The translations under genes were made by a program, and so were the position numbers. A stretch of 7,021 nt of DNA from Caldimonas sp. GTDB taxonomy: Bacteria > Pseudomonadota > Gammaproteobacteria > Burkholderiales > Burkholderiaceae_C. Location: NCBI GenBank assembly GCA_030150305.1, contig JASLGD010000030.1, positions 1 through 7,021 on the forward strand, given 5' to 3'. Each line of letters starts with the position of its first letter. Position 1 is the stretch's first letter. Below the pieces are notes generated by a model. It had not been told where the DNA came from. It saw only the letters and a program-made list of their open reading frames with translations, and did no database searches. Of the stretch, positions 6,346-7,021 are shown one piece after another.

Positions 6346-7021
6346 CCGCGGCGTCGCTGCTCGGCGCGCTCGGCACTGCCGCGACTGTCGTCGCGCTCGT
6401 GTCGCTGCTGCCGAGCAGCGTGCTGCTGCTGCAGGCGCTCGCCGCCGTCCTGCCGCGGCGACGCGACGATGCGCGCGAGCCCGCGCCGGCAGCCCGGCCG
6501 GCGCTCGCGGTGCTCGTGCCGGCGCACGACGAGGCGAGCGGGATCGGCGCGACGCTGCGCAGCGTCATCGCGCAGCTCGCTGCGGGCGACCGACTGCTCG
6601 TCGTCGCCGACAACTGCAGCGACGACACCGCATCGATCGCGCGCGCGGCGGGCGCCGAGGTCGTCGAGCGCGCCGACCCGGCACGGCGCGGCAAGGGCTA
6701 TGCGCTCGACTTCGGCATCCGCCATCTCGCCGCCGCGCCGCCCGGCGTCGTCGTCGTCGTCGATGCCGACTGCGAGGTGCACCCCGGCAGCCTCGAGCAG
6801 CTGGCGCGGCTCGCGGCGAGGTCGCGCCGTCCGGTGCAGTCGCTCGACCTCATGCGCGCACCGCCCGGTGCGCCGCTGAAGACGCGCATCGCCGAGTTCG
6901 CGTGGGTGGTGAAGAACCAGGTCCGGCCGCTCGGCTTCCGGCGCCTGGGCCTGCCGTGCCAGCTGATGGGCACCGGCATGGCGCTTCCGTGGCAGGTGAT
7001 CCGCGACGCGCCGCTCGCGTC
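6342..7021 (+). CDS. Membrane-anchored GT2 glycosyltransferase, EpsO-like (3' end outside the window)
   Basis: The first 226 codons are visible and the frame is still open at the window edge. A hydrophobic N-terminal segment (about 5-37) is followed by a basic stretch (PRRRDDAR, 38-45) and a GT2 domain starting near residue 53: LAVLVPAHDEASGIGATL (55-72), VVADNCSDDT (87-96), RRGKGYALDFGIRHL (115-129), the DAD metal-binding site at 141-143 in VVVVVDADCEV, and QLMGTGMALP (207-216). The signature ADNCSDDT with RRGKGYALDFG is, from memory, typical of the EpsO-like group named after the methanolan cluster. The usual glutamate-aspartate catalytic segment and any C-terminal membrane helices would follow beyond 7021. 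The start overlaps the preceding stop as ATGA and has GAGGA seven bases upstream, so it is co-translated with the GT4 gene. It probably adds a sugar to the same repeat unit; donor unknown. Confidence 0.85.
   Translation, partial: MTAASLLGALGTAATVVALVSLLPSSVLLLQALAAVLPRRRDDAREPAPAARPALAVLVPAHDEASGIGATLRSVIAQLAAGDRLLVVADNCSDDTASIARAAGAEVVERADPARRGKGYALDFGIRHLAAAPPGVVVVVDADCEVHPGSLEQLARLAARSRRPVQSLDLMRAPPGAPLKTRIAEFAWVVKNQVRPLGFRRLGLPCQLMGTGMALPWQVIRDAPLA

Noticed and set aside
6746..6760. Five tandem GTC codons before the DAD site of the last GT2, considered as a slippage repeat
   Set aside because: The run encodes the valine strand expected before the metal-binding Asp, and a trinucleotide change would not alter the frame, so phase variation is unlikely.

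Overview
The window is a run of co-directional plus-strand genes from a surface or exopolysaccharide biosynthesis locus. Base composition is very GC-rich, with almost every third codon position G or C. The encoded protein families are typical of Gram-negative envelope polysaccharide clusters: a WzxE-type flippase, a Wzy/O-antigen-ligase-type membrane protein, and AmsK/WcaL-like and EpsO-like glycosyltransferases. I infer a high-GC proteobacterium, most likely beta or gamma. No rRNA, tRNA or species marker is present, so finer placement is not supported.

Layout: (1) The last 21 codons of an upstream gene end at 68. (2) After 49 non-coding bases, a 508-residue polytopic Wzy/O-antigen-ligase-family protein occupies 118-1644. 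(3) A 129-base gap (1645-1773) holds two small hairpins and a stretch that resembles the sequence just before gene 2. (4) A WzxE-like flippase spans 1774-3054. (5) After 22 bases, a 674-residue protein follows that is two different GT2 glycosyltransferases joined in one frame (3077-5101). (6) A GT4 glycosyltransferase of the AmsK/WcaL type (5098-6345) overlaps the preceding stop by a GTGA junction. (7) A membrane-anchored GT2 resembling EpsO of methanolan clusters begins at 6342 in an ATGA overlap and runs off the window end.

The inferred joint function is a Wzx/Wzy-type pathway. The glycosyltransferases add sugars to a lipid-linked repeat unit at the cytoplasmic face of the inner membrane, the flippase turns it over, and the Wzy-like protein polymerises it in the periplasm. 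Four glycosyltransferase domains are visible (three GT2, one GT4), so the repeat unit may hold at least four sugars beyond whatever the unseen initiating transferase adds. No Wzz, initiating sugar transferase, export porin or exosortase is visible; they would lie outside.

Nothing here is clearly a new biological system. The points most worth a second look are the double-GT2 fusion with a plausible internal GTG start at its domain junction, the near-repeat shared by the two intergenic gaps, and the His-to-Val change in the WaaL-type motif of the polymerase-like protein. There is no gene-free stretch longer than 129 bases.
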